A DNA stretch of 64,000 nucleotides. Origin: Nocardia higoensis. GTDB lineage: Bacteria; Actinomycetota; Actinomycetes; Mycobacteriales; Mycobacteriaceae. Position numbers and translations under genes: made by a program. This document shows positions 35,859 to 44,623 of this stretch, in pieces. Location of the stretch: contig NZ_JADLQN010000004.1 of NCBI RefSeq assembly GCF_015477835.1, forward strand, positions 248,001 through 312,000. Reading direction: 5' to 3'. The notes below the pieces were generated by a model, which saw only the letters and a list, made by a program, of their open reading frames with translations, did no database searches and had not been told where the DNA came from. Every line of letters begins with the position of its first letter. The stretch's first letter is position 1.

Positions 35859-38711
35859 TCAAGGGGTGGTGGACAGACAGTCCAGGACGTGACCGACCAA
35901 GCGTTCGTGGTCCAGGGTCTCACCTCGGCGGTGGGCGGCTTCGAACCGCTCGTCGCCGAGCGCCTGACGCAACCGGGTCGCGAGTTCGTCGAGCGCGATG
36001 TCGTCGGCGCCCGCGACGCGTTGCCCGGTCTCGGCCGCGCGGATCGCGCCTTCGAGCAGCGCGGCGTCCTCGTAGCGCGCCAGCCCTTCGAACAACAGCG
36101 CGACGGAGCGCAACATCACCCACTGCTTTGCCCACATGCCGACGCGACGCCAGTGCTCGACGAGCGGTTGATAGGCCTGTGTCGCTTCCCGGAGCCGGCC
36201 TGCCCGCACTTCCAGCGAGGCGCGCGAGGCGGTCGCCACCCCGGTCACCAGTGCGGCGTCGGTGAGTTCGGCGAGCCGAACGGCCCGGTCCAGCCGTTCC
36301 CGCGCGAGCGCCGGATCGCTGTCGAGTACCGCCTCGCCCGCGCAGTACCAGGCGTAGGCGGCATACGGTGAGGTGTCGTCCCCGAGGGCATCGGCCAATT
36401 CCGCGGCGCGCGAGGCGGTTCCGGCGTCTGCGACATAGCTGCGCACCATGATGTCGGTGCCGTGTGGAATCAGTCGGTAGATGTGGTCACCCACCACATC
36501 GGCTTCCTCGGCGGCCAGCCGATACCAGTGCGCCGCCGCGTCCAGATGCCCGGCGAACAGCTCGCACACCCCGTTGGCGCTGAACACTCGCGTGGGCACC
36601 GATTCCCCCGCCGCCCGGGCGATCCGCAACGCCGTGTCCGCGCGCTCCCCGGCCAGGCGCACATCACCGACCATCCACGCGCCGTACGCCGTCGCCGCCC
36701 ACAGCGTGGCAGGCAGCGAGCCCGGCTCCGCCGGCAGCACAGCGATCACCTGCTCCGCCCAGCCCAGCACATCCGGGCGCAGCCGTAGCAGCCCGTAGTC
36801 GAACAACGCCGCCACCAGCCGGCCCGCGGCGTCCGCCCGGTCGTGGCCGAGCAACCACTCGAGCGCTCGCTGCAACTCCCCGACGGCCTCGTCGATCTCA
36901 CGGATCGCCGAGCTGCCCGGCAGCGCCAGCCTGTCGTGCGCCCGTTCGGCCCAGGCGAGCATGTGCGCGGCGTGCCGTCCGGCCACCGTCTCCCACTGGT
37001 TCCCGGCGGCCAACTGCTCTCGTCCGAACGCCCGCAACGTCTCGAGCAACACGTACCGCCGACCGGGGTATCGCATGACCAGCGACCGCTCCGACAGCTG
37101 CCCCAGCAGATCGGCCGCCACCGGACGCGACACCCCGCACACCGCAGCGGCGCCGTCGGTCTCGAACGGTCCGCCGAAGATCGACAGTGCCGAGAACGCC
37201 CGCCTGAGTGGTTCGTCCAGCAGCGTGAACGACCACGCCACCGCCGCCGACAACGACCCGTGCCGCTCCGAAGTGCGGTATCCGTTCGACAGGAAATCGA
37301 AGCGCTGGTCCAGACCCGCCGCGATCTCGTCGAGGTCGTGCGAGAACATCCGCGCCGCGGCCAATTCGATCGCCAGCGGCAGCCCGTCCAGCCGGGCCAC
37401 GATCGCCGCGATCCGCGCTCGCGCCGCGGGATCGGTGACCGGCTCGGCCGACACCGCCCGCGCCCGCTCCACGAACAGCCGCACCCCCGCCGCATCCGAA
37501 CTGTCGAAGGCCAGCGGCGGAATGTGCCGCACGAACTCACCCGGCGCGCGCAGCCGTTCCCGGCTCGTCGTCACGATCCGCACCCCGGGACAGCGGCCCG
37601 TCAACCGCTCCACGAGTGCGGCCACCGGCTCCAGCACGTGTTCGCAGTTGTCGAGCAACAGCACCAGCGCACCGTCGCGCACGACGCCGGTGATCCGGTC
37701 GACGATCGGCACGCCCGGTGTGCTGTCGATCCGCAACGCCGCCGCGATCGCCTCGCCCGCACCCGCCGCCTCGACCCGCCCCAGCTCGCACAGCACCACC
37801 GGTCCCGACTCGGTCAGCCGATGCCCCAATTCCAGCAACAGCCGGGTCTTGCCCACCCCGCCCGGCCCCACCAGCGTCAGCAACCGGCATTCCGCGGCCA
37901 GCGCCGCCAGCTCGGTCAACAGCTGTTCCCGCCCCACCAGCGAGGTCGGCGGCATCGGCAGCAGGCTCTGCGGCGCCCACTCGCCCGGCTCACCGGAGTC
38001 CAGAATGCGCCGATGCCGGGCCGCCAGCTCCGGCGACGGGTCCACCGCCAGCTCGTCGGCCAGCAGGCGACGGAACTCGTCGTAGACGCGCAGGGCGTCG
38101 GCATGGCGGCCGGTCGCCACCAGGGCGTCCATGAGCAGCGCGCGGGGGCGTTCGCGCAACGGATATTCGTCCACCAGCGCGCGTACCTGGGCGGCCAGGC
38201 CGTCGGTGTCCTGTGCCGCCAGCCTGCGCTCGGCGACGAATTCCCGGGCGCGCGTGCGGAGTTCGTCGAAGTAGACGGCCTCCGCACGCGCCGCGTCGTA
38301 GTCCTCGAGTTCGGGGTAGGCCGGTCCCCGCCAGCGATCGAGGATGTCGCCGACGCGGCTCGCGCCGGAATCCCCGGGCTCGGCCAGCGCGGCGGCGAGC
38401 ACATCGGCATCGACGTCGACCCGCGCCGGGTCGAGGCGGTAACCCTCCGGCGCACGCACGATCAACCCCGGCAGCGATCGCCGCAACCGCGCCACATGAT
38501 TGTGCAAGGCGGCGACGGGATCGTTCGGCCCATCGGTCGGCCACAGCAGCTCGATCACCGCGTCGATGGTGACCGTCTTCCCGCGGCGCAGGGTCAACAG
38601 CGCGAGCAGCCGCCGGGGGAGCGCGCCGCCGGGTGTGATCTCGGCGCCCTCCGGCGTCCGGACCCGAAGCGGACCGAGAACGTCGATCCGGAACCGACCA
38701 GGTTGCTCCAC
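35859..38711 (-). CDS. AfsR/SARP-like regulator: BTAD domain plus NB-ARC ATPase, 950 aa
   Basis: Large transcriptional activator of the AfsR type. Order of domains: winged-helix DNA-binding region (FRIDVLGPLRVRTPEG through LRRSLPGLIVRAPEGYRL, residues 7-105); bacterial transcriptional activation domain, BTAD (about 110-250); NB-ARC/STAND ATPase with Walker A LVGPGGVGKTRLLL (near residue 283), Walker B LVLLLDNCEHVLEP and the LPLAIELAAARM motif; then helical repeats (TPR-like) to the end. ATP binding usually switches such proteins. No biosynthetic cluster lies next to it, so targets are unknown. Start ATG 38711. Confidence 0.9.
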   Translation of the reverse strand: MEQPGRFRIDVLGPLRVRTPEGAEITPGGALPRRLLALLTLRRGKTVTIDAVIELLWPTDGPNDPVAALHNHVARLRRSLPGLIVRAPEGYRLDPARVDVDADVLAAALAEPGDSGASRVGDILDRWRGPAYPELEDYDAARAEAVYFDELRTRAREFVAERRLAAQDTDGLAAQVRALVDEYPLRERPRALLMDALVATGRHADALRVYDEFRRLLADELAVDPSPELAARHRRILDSGEPGEWAPQSLLPMPPTSLVGREQLLTELAALAAECRLLTLVGPGGVGKTRLLLELGHRLTESGPVVLCELGRVEAAGAGEAIAAALRIDSTPGVPIVDRITGVVRDGALVLLLDNCEHVLEPVAALVERLTGRCPGVRIVTTSRERLRAPGEFVRHIPPLAFDSSDAAGVRLFVERARAVSAEPVTDPAARARIAAIVARLDGLPLAIELAAARMFSHDLDEIAAGLDQRFDFLSNGYRTSERHGSLSAAVAWSFTLLDEPLRRAFSALSIFGGPFETDGAAAVCGVSRPVAADLLGQLSERSLVMRYPGRRYVLLETLRAFGREQLAAGNQWETVAGRHAAHMLAWAERAHDRLALPGSSAIREIDEAVGELQRALEWLLGHDRADAAGRLVAALFDYGLLRLRPDVLGWAEQVIAVLPAEPGSLPATLWAATAYGAWMVGDVRLAGERADTALRIARAAGESVPTRVFSANGVCELFAGHLDAAAHWYRLAAEEADVVGDHIYRLIPHGTDIMVRSYVADAGTASRAAELADALGDDTSPYAAYAWYCAGEAVLDSDPALARERLDRAVRLAELTDAALVTGVATASRASLEVRAGRLREATQAYQPLVEHWRRVGMWAKQWVMLRSVALLFEGLARYEDAALLEGAIRAAETGQRVAGADDIALDELATRLRQALGDERFEAAHRRGETLDHERLVGHVLDCLSTTP

Positions 38712-38874
38712 CGCTACACCAATCCGGGGGGTGTGCTGAATGACCGGACCAGTGTATCCCGGTGCGCCGCAGCGCCTCGTGGGTCCGATCAGGACCGGTC
38801 GTGCGGTCGGTGGTGGCCGCGCCTGCGGGGGCCTCGGTCATTCGGTGCGAGTGTGCGGCAGCCAGCACGTGTGC

Positions 38875-38903
38875 GTGGATCCGCCGGGCCACGGCGGATC
38901 CAC
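38875..38903 (-). terminator. Hairpin after the isochorismatase-type gene
   Basis: Arms gtggatccgcc (38875-38885) and ggcggatccac (38893-38903) pair perfectly with a 7-base loop, 63 bp past the stop of the hydrolase gene on the minus strand. No T run. It lies in the 255-bp gap before the AfsR-like gene, which holds no other recognised feature. Confidence 0.6.
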
Positions 38904-38966
38904 TCGGCGCGTCCTTCCACCGGCGCGGGAGTTCGCCTTCGGGTGATGGCCGTCGCCGACAGCAAT

Positions 38967-39602
38967 TCAGACAGTCGCCGCAGTGCGTCCGTTCATCGCG
39001 GACACGACGATGTTGCTCTTGCGCAGAGCCTCGCCGGAGCGCAGCGCCAGGACCCATTCGGCGGTGGTGGCGACTGCCGCCCAATTCGACTGCAGCAGAA
39101 CCATCAGGGTGGTGTGCAGATCTCGGGCCGACACCCGGCCCGCTTCGTTCGCCAGGTCGACGGCGCCGGTGGCATCGGACAGGACCTCGGCCGCGAAGCC
39201 GAGACCTTCGGCTTCGGCCGCGGTCGCCAGATCGCAGTTGTTGGTCATGAAGCCGACAATGGTGACGGTGTCGACATTCCGTGCGCGCAACCATTCGGCG
39301 AGGTCGGTGCCGGCGAACGCGCTGCTGTACTGCTTGGGCAACAGCTTGGTGCCGGGGGTGATCCGCTTGCCGATCTCGGGGTGCAGTGTCCACCCGACGG
39401 TGCCTTCGGCGAAGACCGGCGCGCCCTCGGGCGAGTGGTGCTGAACGATGACGACGGGAATCTCCGCGGCGACGGCGGTGTCGATCGCCTCGACGATCTT
39501 GGCGAGCGACTGTTCCTTCACGGGGTACCGGATTTCCAGCGGTCCCGCGAAGTACTCCTGCTGGACATCGACGACGACAAGGGCACGGCGTGCTGCGGTC
39601 AT
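38967..39602 (-). CDS. Isochorismatase-family cysteine hydrolase, 211 aa
   Basis: Cysteine hydrolase of the isochorismatase/nicotinamidase superfamily. The triad is in place: Asp 12 in VVVDVQQEYF, Lys in LLPKQYSSAFAGTDLAEWL (near residue 92), and Cys in VGFMTNNCDLATAAEAE (near 122), preceded by the usual cis-peptide-type GFMTNN turn. The substrate is not identifiable; nearest known activities are amidases and isochorismatase. ATG at 39602 starts the domain directly; the open frame continues upstream to 39743 but lacks family features. It is divergent from a GlxA-type regulator, a frequent pairing in which the regulator controls the hydrolase. Confidence 0.85.
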   Translation of the reverse strand: MTAARRALVVVDVQQEYFAGPLEIRYPVKEQSLAKIVEAIDTAVAAEIPVVIVQHHSPEGAPVFAEGTVGWTLHPEIGKRITPGTKLLPKQYSSAFAGTDLAEWLRARNVDTVTIVGFMTNNCDLATAAEAEGLGFAAEVLSDATGAVDLANEAGRVSARDLHTTLMVLLQSNWAAVATTAEWVLALRSGEALRKSNIVVSAMNGRTAATV

Positions 39603-39777
39603 GAGAGCGACTCCTCCGAAATCGATCGTGGTCTCCACCCGCTGCTCGGGTGGTCGTGTTCGATTCTTCGCGCGCCGGCCTCTCACGGTGAGTGGCACAA
39701 AGGCATAGTTACGATGAGATCGGGCCAATCCTGGTTCCGGCACCGGAGCAGGATGCCGACCGGCTGAGGAGGACGGA

Positions 39778-40770
39778 ATGCGGATCGCTGTCTACGCTTT
39801 CGACGGCGTCACGATGTTCCATCTCGCCGCGCCGTTGATGGTGTTCGGCGAGGTGACCCGCCTCGGTCTCGCTCCGGATTGGCAGACCAGGCTCTGGGCG
39901 GAGCGCGGCGGCGGCATCCGTACGGCCGAGGGATACGTCCTGGGCGAGGTCGGCGGCCCGGACACCGCGGAGTGGGCCGATATCGTGGTCGTCCCGTCGT
40001 GGCCGATGCCGCCCACGCCCATCGGCGAGACCTTGAAGACCGCCTTGATCGCCGCGCACGGGCGCGGCGCGGTGATCGTGGGACTGTGCCTGGGCGCGTT
40101 TCCCATCGCCGACGCGGGCCTGCTCGACGGACGCGCGGCAGTCACCCACTGGGCGGTGATGCCGCTGCTCGCCCAGCGCCGCCCCGAATCCCGAGTCGAC
40201 TCATCTGTTCTCTACATCGACCACGGCGACGTGCTGACCTCGGCAGGCACCGCGGCGGCCATCGACGCCTGCCTGCACCTGGTCCGCAAGCACCTCGGCG
40301 CCGCGGCCGCGACCCGGGTGGCGCGCAGCCTCGTCGTCGCACCCCACCGCGAAGGCGGCCAAGCCCAGTACATCGAACGACCTCTCGCCCGGCCCGCCAC
40401 CGACGACGCCATCGGGAAGGTGCTGGACTGGGCTCTCGCGCGTCTCGGCGACCGGCTGACCGTCGACATCATGGCCCAGCGTGCCCGGATGAGCCGACGC
40501 AGCTTCGTCCGGCACTTCCAGCGCGCCACCGGCACGACACCGGCGCGCTGGATCCTGGAGCGGCGCTTGGACGAGGCGCGGGCGCTGCTGGAGACGACGG
40601 ACTGGGGTGTGGACGCCATCGCGTCGGCCTGCGGTTTCGGCAGCCCGGTCACCTTCCGCCAGAATTTCGTCGCCGCCTACGGCACCACCCCGACCGCATA
40701 CCGACGGCACTTCGCCACCGAACCCGACGGGTCAGCGGGACGATCCCCAGTCCAGCCGGCGGTCGGATAG
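39778..40770 (+). CDS. GlxA-family transcriptional regulator (DJ-1/PfpI + AraC HTH), 330 aa
   Basis: Two-domain regulator: an N-terminal DJ-1/PfpI-like amidotransferase fold (MRIAVYAFDGVTMFHLAAPL at the start; the nucleophile-elbow-like VGLCLGAFPIADAG near residue 105) and a C-terminal AraC-type double HTH (RLTVDIMAQRARMSRRSFVR and DAIASACGFGSPVTFRQNF, residues about 225-310). Members respond to small amine or amide compounds; the ligand here is unknown. ATG at 39778 follows GAGGACGG. It probably regulates the divergent isochorismatase-type gene across a 175-bp gap. Confidence 0.88.
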   Translation: MRIAVYAFDGVTMFHLAAPLMVFGEVTRLGLAPDWQTRLWAERGGGIRTAEGYVLGEVGGPDTAEWADIVVVPSWPMPPTPIGETLKTALIAAHGRGAVIVGLCLGAFPIADAGLLDGRAAVTHWAVMPLLAQRRPESRVDSSVLYIDHGDVLTSAGTAAAIDACLHLVRKHLGAAAATRVARSLVVAPHREGGQAQYIERPLARPATDDAIGKVLDWALARLGDRLTVDIMAQRARMSRRSFVRHFQRATGTTPARWILERRLDEARALLETTDWGVDAIASACGFGSPVTFRQNFVAAYGTTPTAYRRHFATEPDGSAGRSPVQPAVG

Positions 40771-40873
40771 CGAAGCAGGATTCTCGGTTCGGCAACAGTG
40801 CATGCGCTTCGGCGGGGACAATCGAACATCTCGCGAAACTTCTCGATCACCGCCAACGTATCGGAAGTGAATG

Positions 40874-40953
40874 GACCAGGCCGCCCTGAACCGCCGCCGC
40901 GAGACGGTGATGGAAGCCGCGCGCATATTCGCCGCCGGCCTCGGTCGGTAGCG
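40874..40953 (+). pseudogene. 80-bp fragment of a TetR gene tail (copy of 44272-44351)
   Basis: This piece encodes DQAALNRRRETVMEAARIF and on to AAGLGR, then TAG: the last 25 codons of the intact TetR gene that ends at 44349. The two DNA copies are 80 bp long with 4 mismatches and the same orientation, so they form a direct repeat around a 3.3-kb segment. The remaining gene-free sequence around it (40771-41053) holds only a 28-codon frame from ATG 40971 (MPNERRYLAEIGKV and on), which looks like another truncated tail. Confidence 0.8.
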
Positions 40954-41053
40954 GTTCAAGGGCCGTGCGGATGCCCAACGAGCGGCGATACCTGGCCGAG
41001 ATCGGGAAGGTCCACGCGGCGGTGCGCCCGAAGACCTCTTCGGCTCGACGCCG

Positions 41054-41461
41054 CTAGGTCGGCCGATGCTGGTTGTCGGTGGACGCGGTTCGGGTGAGCA
41101 TGTGTGCTTCCCGCATCCGCCCGTCGGACGTGAACTGGCCGAAGAAGCAGACCTCGATCGCGAATTCTCTGCCGCGCTGGCTGACGTGCATGGTGTATCG
41201 GGCGGCGATCCGGTCGTTGTCGGCGATGGCCTCGTGGACGTCGATGTGGCTGGTGGGGCGGTTCTTTCGGATCGGTCTGGTGTGCGCGATCAGTTTGTCG
41301 CGGTCCATCCGGTGCCCATCGGCGACCTGCACGATGTCGGGGGTGTGGAACCGGTCCACGACGACTGCCGCGTCTTCGTCGTCGGCCAGAAGATGTTCGT
41401 TGAAGGAGGTGAAGAAGTCGGCGATGAATTCCGCGGGGTCGGTGCCGGTGAAGGTGGGCAT
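41054..41461 (-). CDS. SnoaL-like / NTF2-fold protein, 135 aa
   Basis: Small cone-shaped NTF2-fold protein: PAEFIADFFTSFNEHLL, then FHTPDIVQVADGHRMDRDKL, THIDVHEA-like IDVHEAIADNDRIAARYTMH and EVCFFGQFTSDGRMREAHML, the usual order of helices and curved sheet. Members are enzymes (polyketide cyclases, isomerases) or ligand binders; none of the catalytic pairs is certain here. It is divergent from a TetR gene, with a clear operator-like palindrome between them, so it is probably that regulator's target. ATG at 41461. Confidence 0.75.
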   Translation of the reverse strand: MPTFTGTDPAEFIADFFTSFNEHLLADDEDAAVVVDRFHTPDIVQVADGHRMDRDKLIAHTRPIRKNRPTSHIDVHEAIADNDRIAARYTMHVSQRGREFAIEVCFFGQFTSDGRMREAHMLTRTASTDNQHRPT

Positions 41462-41491
41462 GACTCTCCAGATGTGCGAGATCGGATCAAC

Positions 41492-41508
41492 TCTTACGAG
41501 CTGTAAGA
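41492..41508. promoter_or_regulatory. TetR operator candidate, SnoaL/TetR intergenic region
   Basis: TCTTAC-GAGCT-GTAAGA is a perfect inverted repeat with 6-bp arms in the 96-bp gap between the divergent SnoaL-like gene (start 41461) and TetR gene (start 41558). A further half-site GTAAGA lies at 41537-41542, just after a TTGACA hexamer (41527-41532). Binding here would block both genes. Confidence 0.65.
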
Positions 41509-41557
41509 TATAAGCCGATGAATTCCTTGACAAGATGTAAGAGGTATTGGGGGGCCG

Positions 41558-42202
41558 ATGGCTCGTAAGCAGCGCGCTGACGCCCGCCGCAGCCGGGTGG
41601 CCATCCTCGACGCGGCCGCGCGCATCCTGAACGAACAACCCGAGGCCGGCGTCGAGACCATCGCCGCGGGGGCGGGAGTGACCCGCCAGACGGTGTACGC
41701 GCACTTCCCCTCTCGCGAGCGGCTGCTGCTGGCGGTCCTGGACAGGCTCACCGAGCTGACCGCTGCCGCGATGGACGCCGCGGAACCGGACGAGGGCCCG
41801 GCGGCCGAGGCGTTGCTGCGGGTATTCGATGCGGCCGCAAAGGCATCCGGCCGCTACCCGGTCCTGCTGCAACGGATCAACGCGTTGCCGATCGCCGCGC
41901 GTGAGGACCAGGCTCGGCACGCGCCGATCGCGGACCGAATCGGGCGGGTGATCCGGCGAGGACAGGACACGGGCGAATTCGACAGCCGGCTCCCCGTCGA
42001 CTGGCTGGTCGTCGCCGCGATCCACCTCGCCCACGCCGCAAGCGATGAGCGCGGCCGCGGCCGAATGACAGACTCCGATGCCGAGCATGCGTTCACCACC
42101 AGCCTGATGCGCATTCTGGCCCCGGCCGCCGCGGAGGTGGTCGACTTCCGAGGTTCCTCCGCGAAGCGGACCGAAGTCGACCCACCCCGCGCGTCAGGCT
42201 GA
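41558..42202 (+). CDS. TetR/AcrR family transcriptional regulator, 214 aa
   Basis: TetR-type repressor: RVAILDAAARILNEQPEAGV, then TIAAGAGVTRQTVYAHFPSR for the HTH and ERLLLAVLDRLTEL starting the ligand domain. A Ser/Arg/Pro tail follows residue 195. It is divergent from the SnoaL-like gene, with a perfect palindrome between, which points to auto-regulation and control of that gene. The ATG at 41558 follows a G-rich stretch (TTGGGGGG) that could serve as the ribosome site. Confidence 0.82.
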   Translation: MARKQRADARRSRVAILDAAARILNEQPEAGVETIAAGAGVTRQTVYAHFPSRERLLLAVLDRLTELTAAAMDAAEPDEGPAAEALLRVFDAAAKASGRYPVLLQRINALPIAAREDQARHAPIADRIGRVIRRGQDTGEFDSRLPVDWLVVAAIHLAHAASDERGRGRMTDSDAEHAFTTSLMRILAPAAAEVVDFRGSSAKRTEVDPPRASG

Positions 42203-42215
42203 TCAAGTCCGTGGG

Positions 42216-42584
42216 CTACCGCGAGTCGACCTGACCGTAGCTCTTGATCTTCTCCACGGGGTACCCGGCTACGACTGTGACCGCCAGGCCGTAGACCGCG
42301 AGCAGGACAAGGGCCGGTGTGGGCAACTGCCGTTCGGCGTCGGCGAGGATGTAGGCGAGGTAGCCGAATGGGGGCAGGCACAGGACGGCTGCCACGCCGG
42401 CGAACCGGAAGACCATCCTGTTGAGCTGCTTGCGGCGGTCGGGGTCGGTCAGCACATGATCGGGAAGGTCTTCTCCGTAACCTTCCGACCTGCTCGTCGC
42501 CATACCGCGATAGCCTTTCGCCGCCATGTAGCAGCAGGCCAGGAAGATCATCGCGAAGATCAGCGCCATCGTCAGCGGGCGCAC
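42216..42584 (-). CDS. Small three-helix membrane protein, 122 aa
   Basis: Unrecognised integral membrane protein. Hydrophobic helices at about residues 3-22 (TMALIFAMIFLACCYMAA), 58-80 (MVFRFAGVAAVLCLPPFGYL) and 90-110 (ALVLLAVYGLAVTVVAGYP), with an acidic cytoplasmic or outer loop (EGYGEDLPDHVLTDPDRRK) between the first two. The start is GTG at 42584; no clear Shine-Dalgarno. Convergent with the TetR gene at 42202 (13-bp gap). Upstream, 42585-42876 contains no recognised gene. Function unknown. Confidence 0.6.
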   Translation of the reverse strand: MRPLTMALIFAMIFLACCYMAAKGYRGMATSRSEGYGEDLPDHVLTDPDRRKQLNRMVFRFAGVAAVLCLPPFGYLAYILADAERQLPTPALVLLAVYGLAVTVVAGYPVEKIKSYGQVDSR

Positions 42585-42876
42585 ACCTACCCCCGTTCTT
42601 GCCGGGATGTCATGCCATTCTACAGAAGTCGCTCGAACACACCCGTGTAGCCGAACCGGCAGCCCTTCGCCGACGAGCCCGACAGGCGAGTGGCGAACAG
42701 CGACTCGACGGGATCAGCTCGGTGAGCGCGCCCAGCGCGTGCGACGACGAGGAGCCGTCGCGCGCCGCTGCCCGAGGATGGTCAGGTGAGTGAAAAGAAG
42801 GAGGGTGTGTCCCTCGAGGTTCCTGGCGCCCTACTCCCATTCCTCGTGCTCGAGAGCGAGTGTGTCGATGAGCCTT

Positions 42877-43671
42877 TCAGGCGAGGGATTCGCCGCCGTC
42901 GACAGTGATGACCTGACCCGTGACGTAGTTGTTGGACATGAGGAACAGGGCCGTGGCGGCGGCCTCTTCGGCCGTGCCGTATCGGCCCAGCGGGGTGGTC
43001 GATCCGGCCTCGGCGATCGCGTCGTCGGAATCCAGCCCGGGTTGCGAGCGCAGGAGTGGGGTGTCGATCCGGCCGAAGCGGACGGCGTTCACACGCATCC
43101 GCGCGGGGGCGAGTTCCACGGCGAGCGCTGCGGTGAGGGTCTCCACGGCGCCGATCACCGACACCAGAGCGCTGATTCCGGGAACGGGCCGGGCCACGAG
43201 GATCCCGGAGGTGAAGGTGAGCGAGCCGCCGGGCGGAAGGTGGCTCGCCGCCGTGCGCGCGATGAGGAAAGCCGCCTGCAGACGGGATTCGAAAGGTGCG
43301 CGGATGTCGTCGGCCGACAGCCCGGACAAGGGACCGATCCCGCTCATGTCGCCGGCGGTGACCAGCACGTGGTCGACGCGGCCCGCCCTGTCGAACACTT
43401 CGGTGAGGGTCTGTTCGTCTCCGCCGTCTCCCGCGACGCCCAGCACCGCATCACTCTCGCCGTCGGCCGGATTCACCGCGCGAACACGGTCGAGGGCGGC
43501 CTCGAGCCGGTCGGGGTCGCGGCCGACCAGCACGACCCGAGCGCCGATCGAACGCAGCAGAGTGCCCGCCGCCAGCCCGATTCCGGAGCTGCCACCGATG
43601 AGGACGACGGTCGCGCCGGCGAGTGTGCCCGGCAGTGGTGAACGGACGGGGATCGCGGTCGCAGTGCTCAT
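42877..43671 (-). CDS. SDR-family protein lacking the YxxxK catalytic pair, 264 aa
   Basis: Short-chain dehydrogenase/reductase fold: nucleotide site VVLIGGSSGIGLAAGTLL (GxxxGxG), NADP-type VVLVGRDPDRL, then LVTAGDMSG in place of NNAG. At the active site, where the family has S-x10-14-Y-x-x-x-K, the sequence reads GISALVSVIGAVETL: Tyr is replaced by Leu and Lys by Ile. The protein should therefore be catalytically weak or act by another mechanism, such as a nucleotide or ligand sensor. The C-terminus GQVITVDGGESLA is normal. Divergent from a TetR gene with matching inverted repeats between, so TetR-regulated. Confidence 0.82.
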   Translation of the reverse strand: MSTATAIPVRSPLPGTLAGATVVLIGGSSGIGLAAGTLLRSIGARVVLVGRDPDRLEAALDRVRAVNPADGESDAVLGVAGDGGDEQTLTEVFDRAGRVDHVLVTAGDMSGIGPLSGLSADDIRAPFESRLQAAFLIARTAASHLPPGGSLTFTSGILVARPVPGISALVSVIGAVETLTAALAVELAPARMRVNAVRFGRIDTPLLRSQPGLDSDDAIAEAGSTTPLGRYGTAEEAAATALFLMSNNYVTGQVITVDGGESLA

Positions 43672-43686
43672 GGGAGGGCCTTCCGT

Positions 43687-43760
43687 AAATTAAACCATCG
43701 AGTTGTTTTACTGTGATCCTGCCCCGTCGCCGAGGTGGAGTCAACCGAATGGTTTAATTT
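43687..43760. promoter_or_regulatory. Paired operator repeats in the SDR/TetR divergent promoter
   Basis: AAATTAAACCAT (43687-43698) and its exact reverse complement ATGGTTTAATTT (43749-43760) flank the promoter region, one close to each start (SDR 43671 minus, TetR 43765 plus). Each lies in a partial dyad (AACC...GTTG, AACC-GAAT-GGTT). The arrangement fits a TetR protein binding two sites and repressing both genes. Confidence 0.6.
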
Positions 43761-43764
43761 GCTC

Positions 43765-44349
43765 ATGGCCTACGACGCGGAGGACACCAGACGCCGGATC
43801 TTCGATGCCGCCACTGCCGAGTTCGCTCAGCACGGTCTCGCAGGCGCCAGGGTCGACCGCATCGCGACGGCCGCCAGGGCGAACAAGCAGGCCATCTACC
43901 TGTATTACGGGAACAAGGAGAAGCTCTTCGGCGCCATCCTGCGGGCGAAGATGGAGGACATCAGCGTCTCCCTCCCCATCGATCCCGATGCGGTCGCCGA
44001 ATCGGTCGGCCAGATCTTCGACTGGCACCGCGAACATCCGGAGCTGGTCAGACTGCTGCTGTGGGAGGCGCTGGAGGCCCGCGACGACCCGGACGAGTGC
44101 GAACGGGAACGCCGTGACGGTTTCCGCGAGAAGGTTCTCCGGTTCGCCGGCGCGGAGACGGAATCCGCGTCCATCCGCGCCACTCAGGACCTGCTGTTCA
44201 CCATCATGGGCCTGGTCATCTGGAACTTCGCGGTACCGAAGATGTGCCGGATAGCTCTGGACGAGGAAACCGACCAGGCCGCCCTGGACCGCCGCCGCGA
44301 GACGGTGATGGAAGCCGCGCGCATACTCGCCGCGGGCCTCGGCCGGTAG
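43765..44349 (+). CDS. TetR/AcrR family transcriptional regulator, 194 aa
   Basis: TetR-type repressor: TRRRIFDAATAEFAQHGLAG, then DRIATAARANKQAIYLYYGN, KEKLFGAILRAKM starting the ligand domain, of YcdC/RutR-like appearance. ATG at 43765 (MAYDAED) is preferred to ATG/GTG codons upstream because the operator repeat ends at 43760 and the family begins here. It probably represses the divergent SDR gene and itself. The last 25 codons have a second, 95 % identical copy at 40874-40953. Confidence 0.83.
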   Translation: MAYDAEDTRRRIFDAATAEFAQHGLAGARVDRIATAARANKQAIYLYYGNKEKLFGAILRAKMEDISVSLPIDPDAVAESVGQIFDWHREHPELVRLLLWEALEARDDPDECERERRDGFREKVLRFAGAETESASIRATQDLLFTIMGLVIWNFAVPKMCRIALDEETDQAALDRRRETVMEAARILAAGLGR

Positions 44350-44623
44350 CGTGCTCCGCTCGTGCGGACGCACGCGAGCAGCGAAACCCGCAGTGACAAT
44401 CCCGCCTCTCCGCTATCGGAATCGCCTTGGCTGCGCAGGTCTTCGTTCTCGCTGTCAGCAGGCGACACGGCCCACCGGCAAGTCACCGCTCGGTTCGAGT
44501 TTCGTCCGACAAGCGCTCCGCGCAGCGCGGTGGGCCCCGATCCGGAACCGGCGTAGCAACTTTCAATCCGGCGCCGCGGCAGTCCTCGACACGACCGAAG
44601 CGTCCCGCCGACGCGGAATATGC

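Noticed and set aside
36843-39767. A 974-codon plus-strand frame opposite the AfsR-like gene and the isochorismatase-type gene
   Set aside because: Low-complexity Arg/Gln/Pro/His-rich product, typical antisense shadow in high-GC DNA; both opposite genes have clear family motifs.
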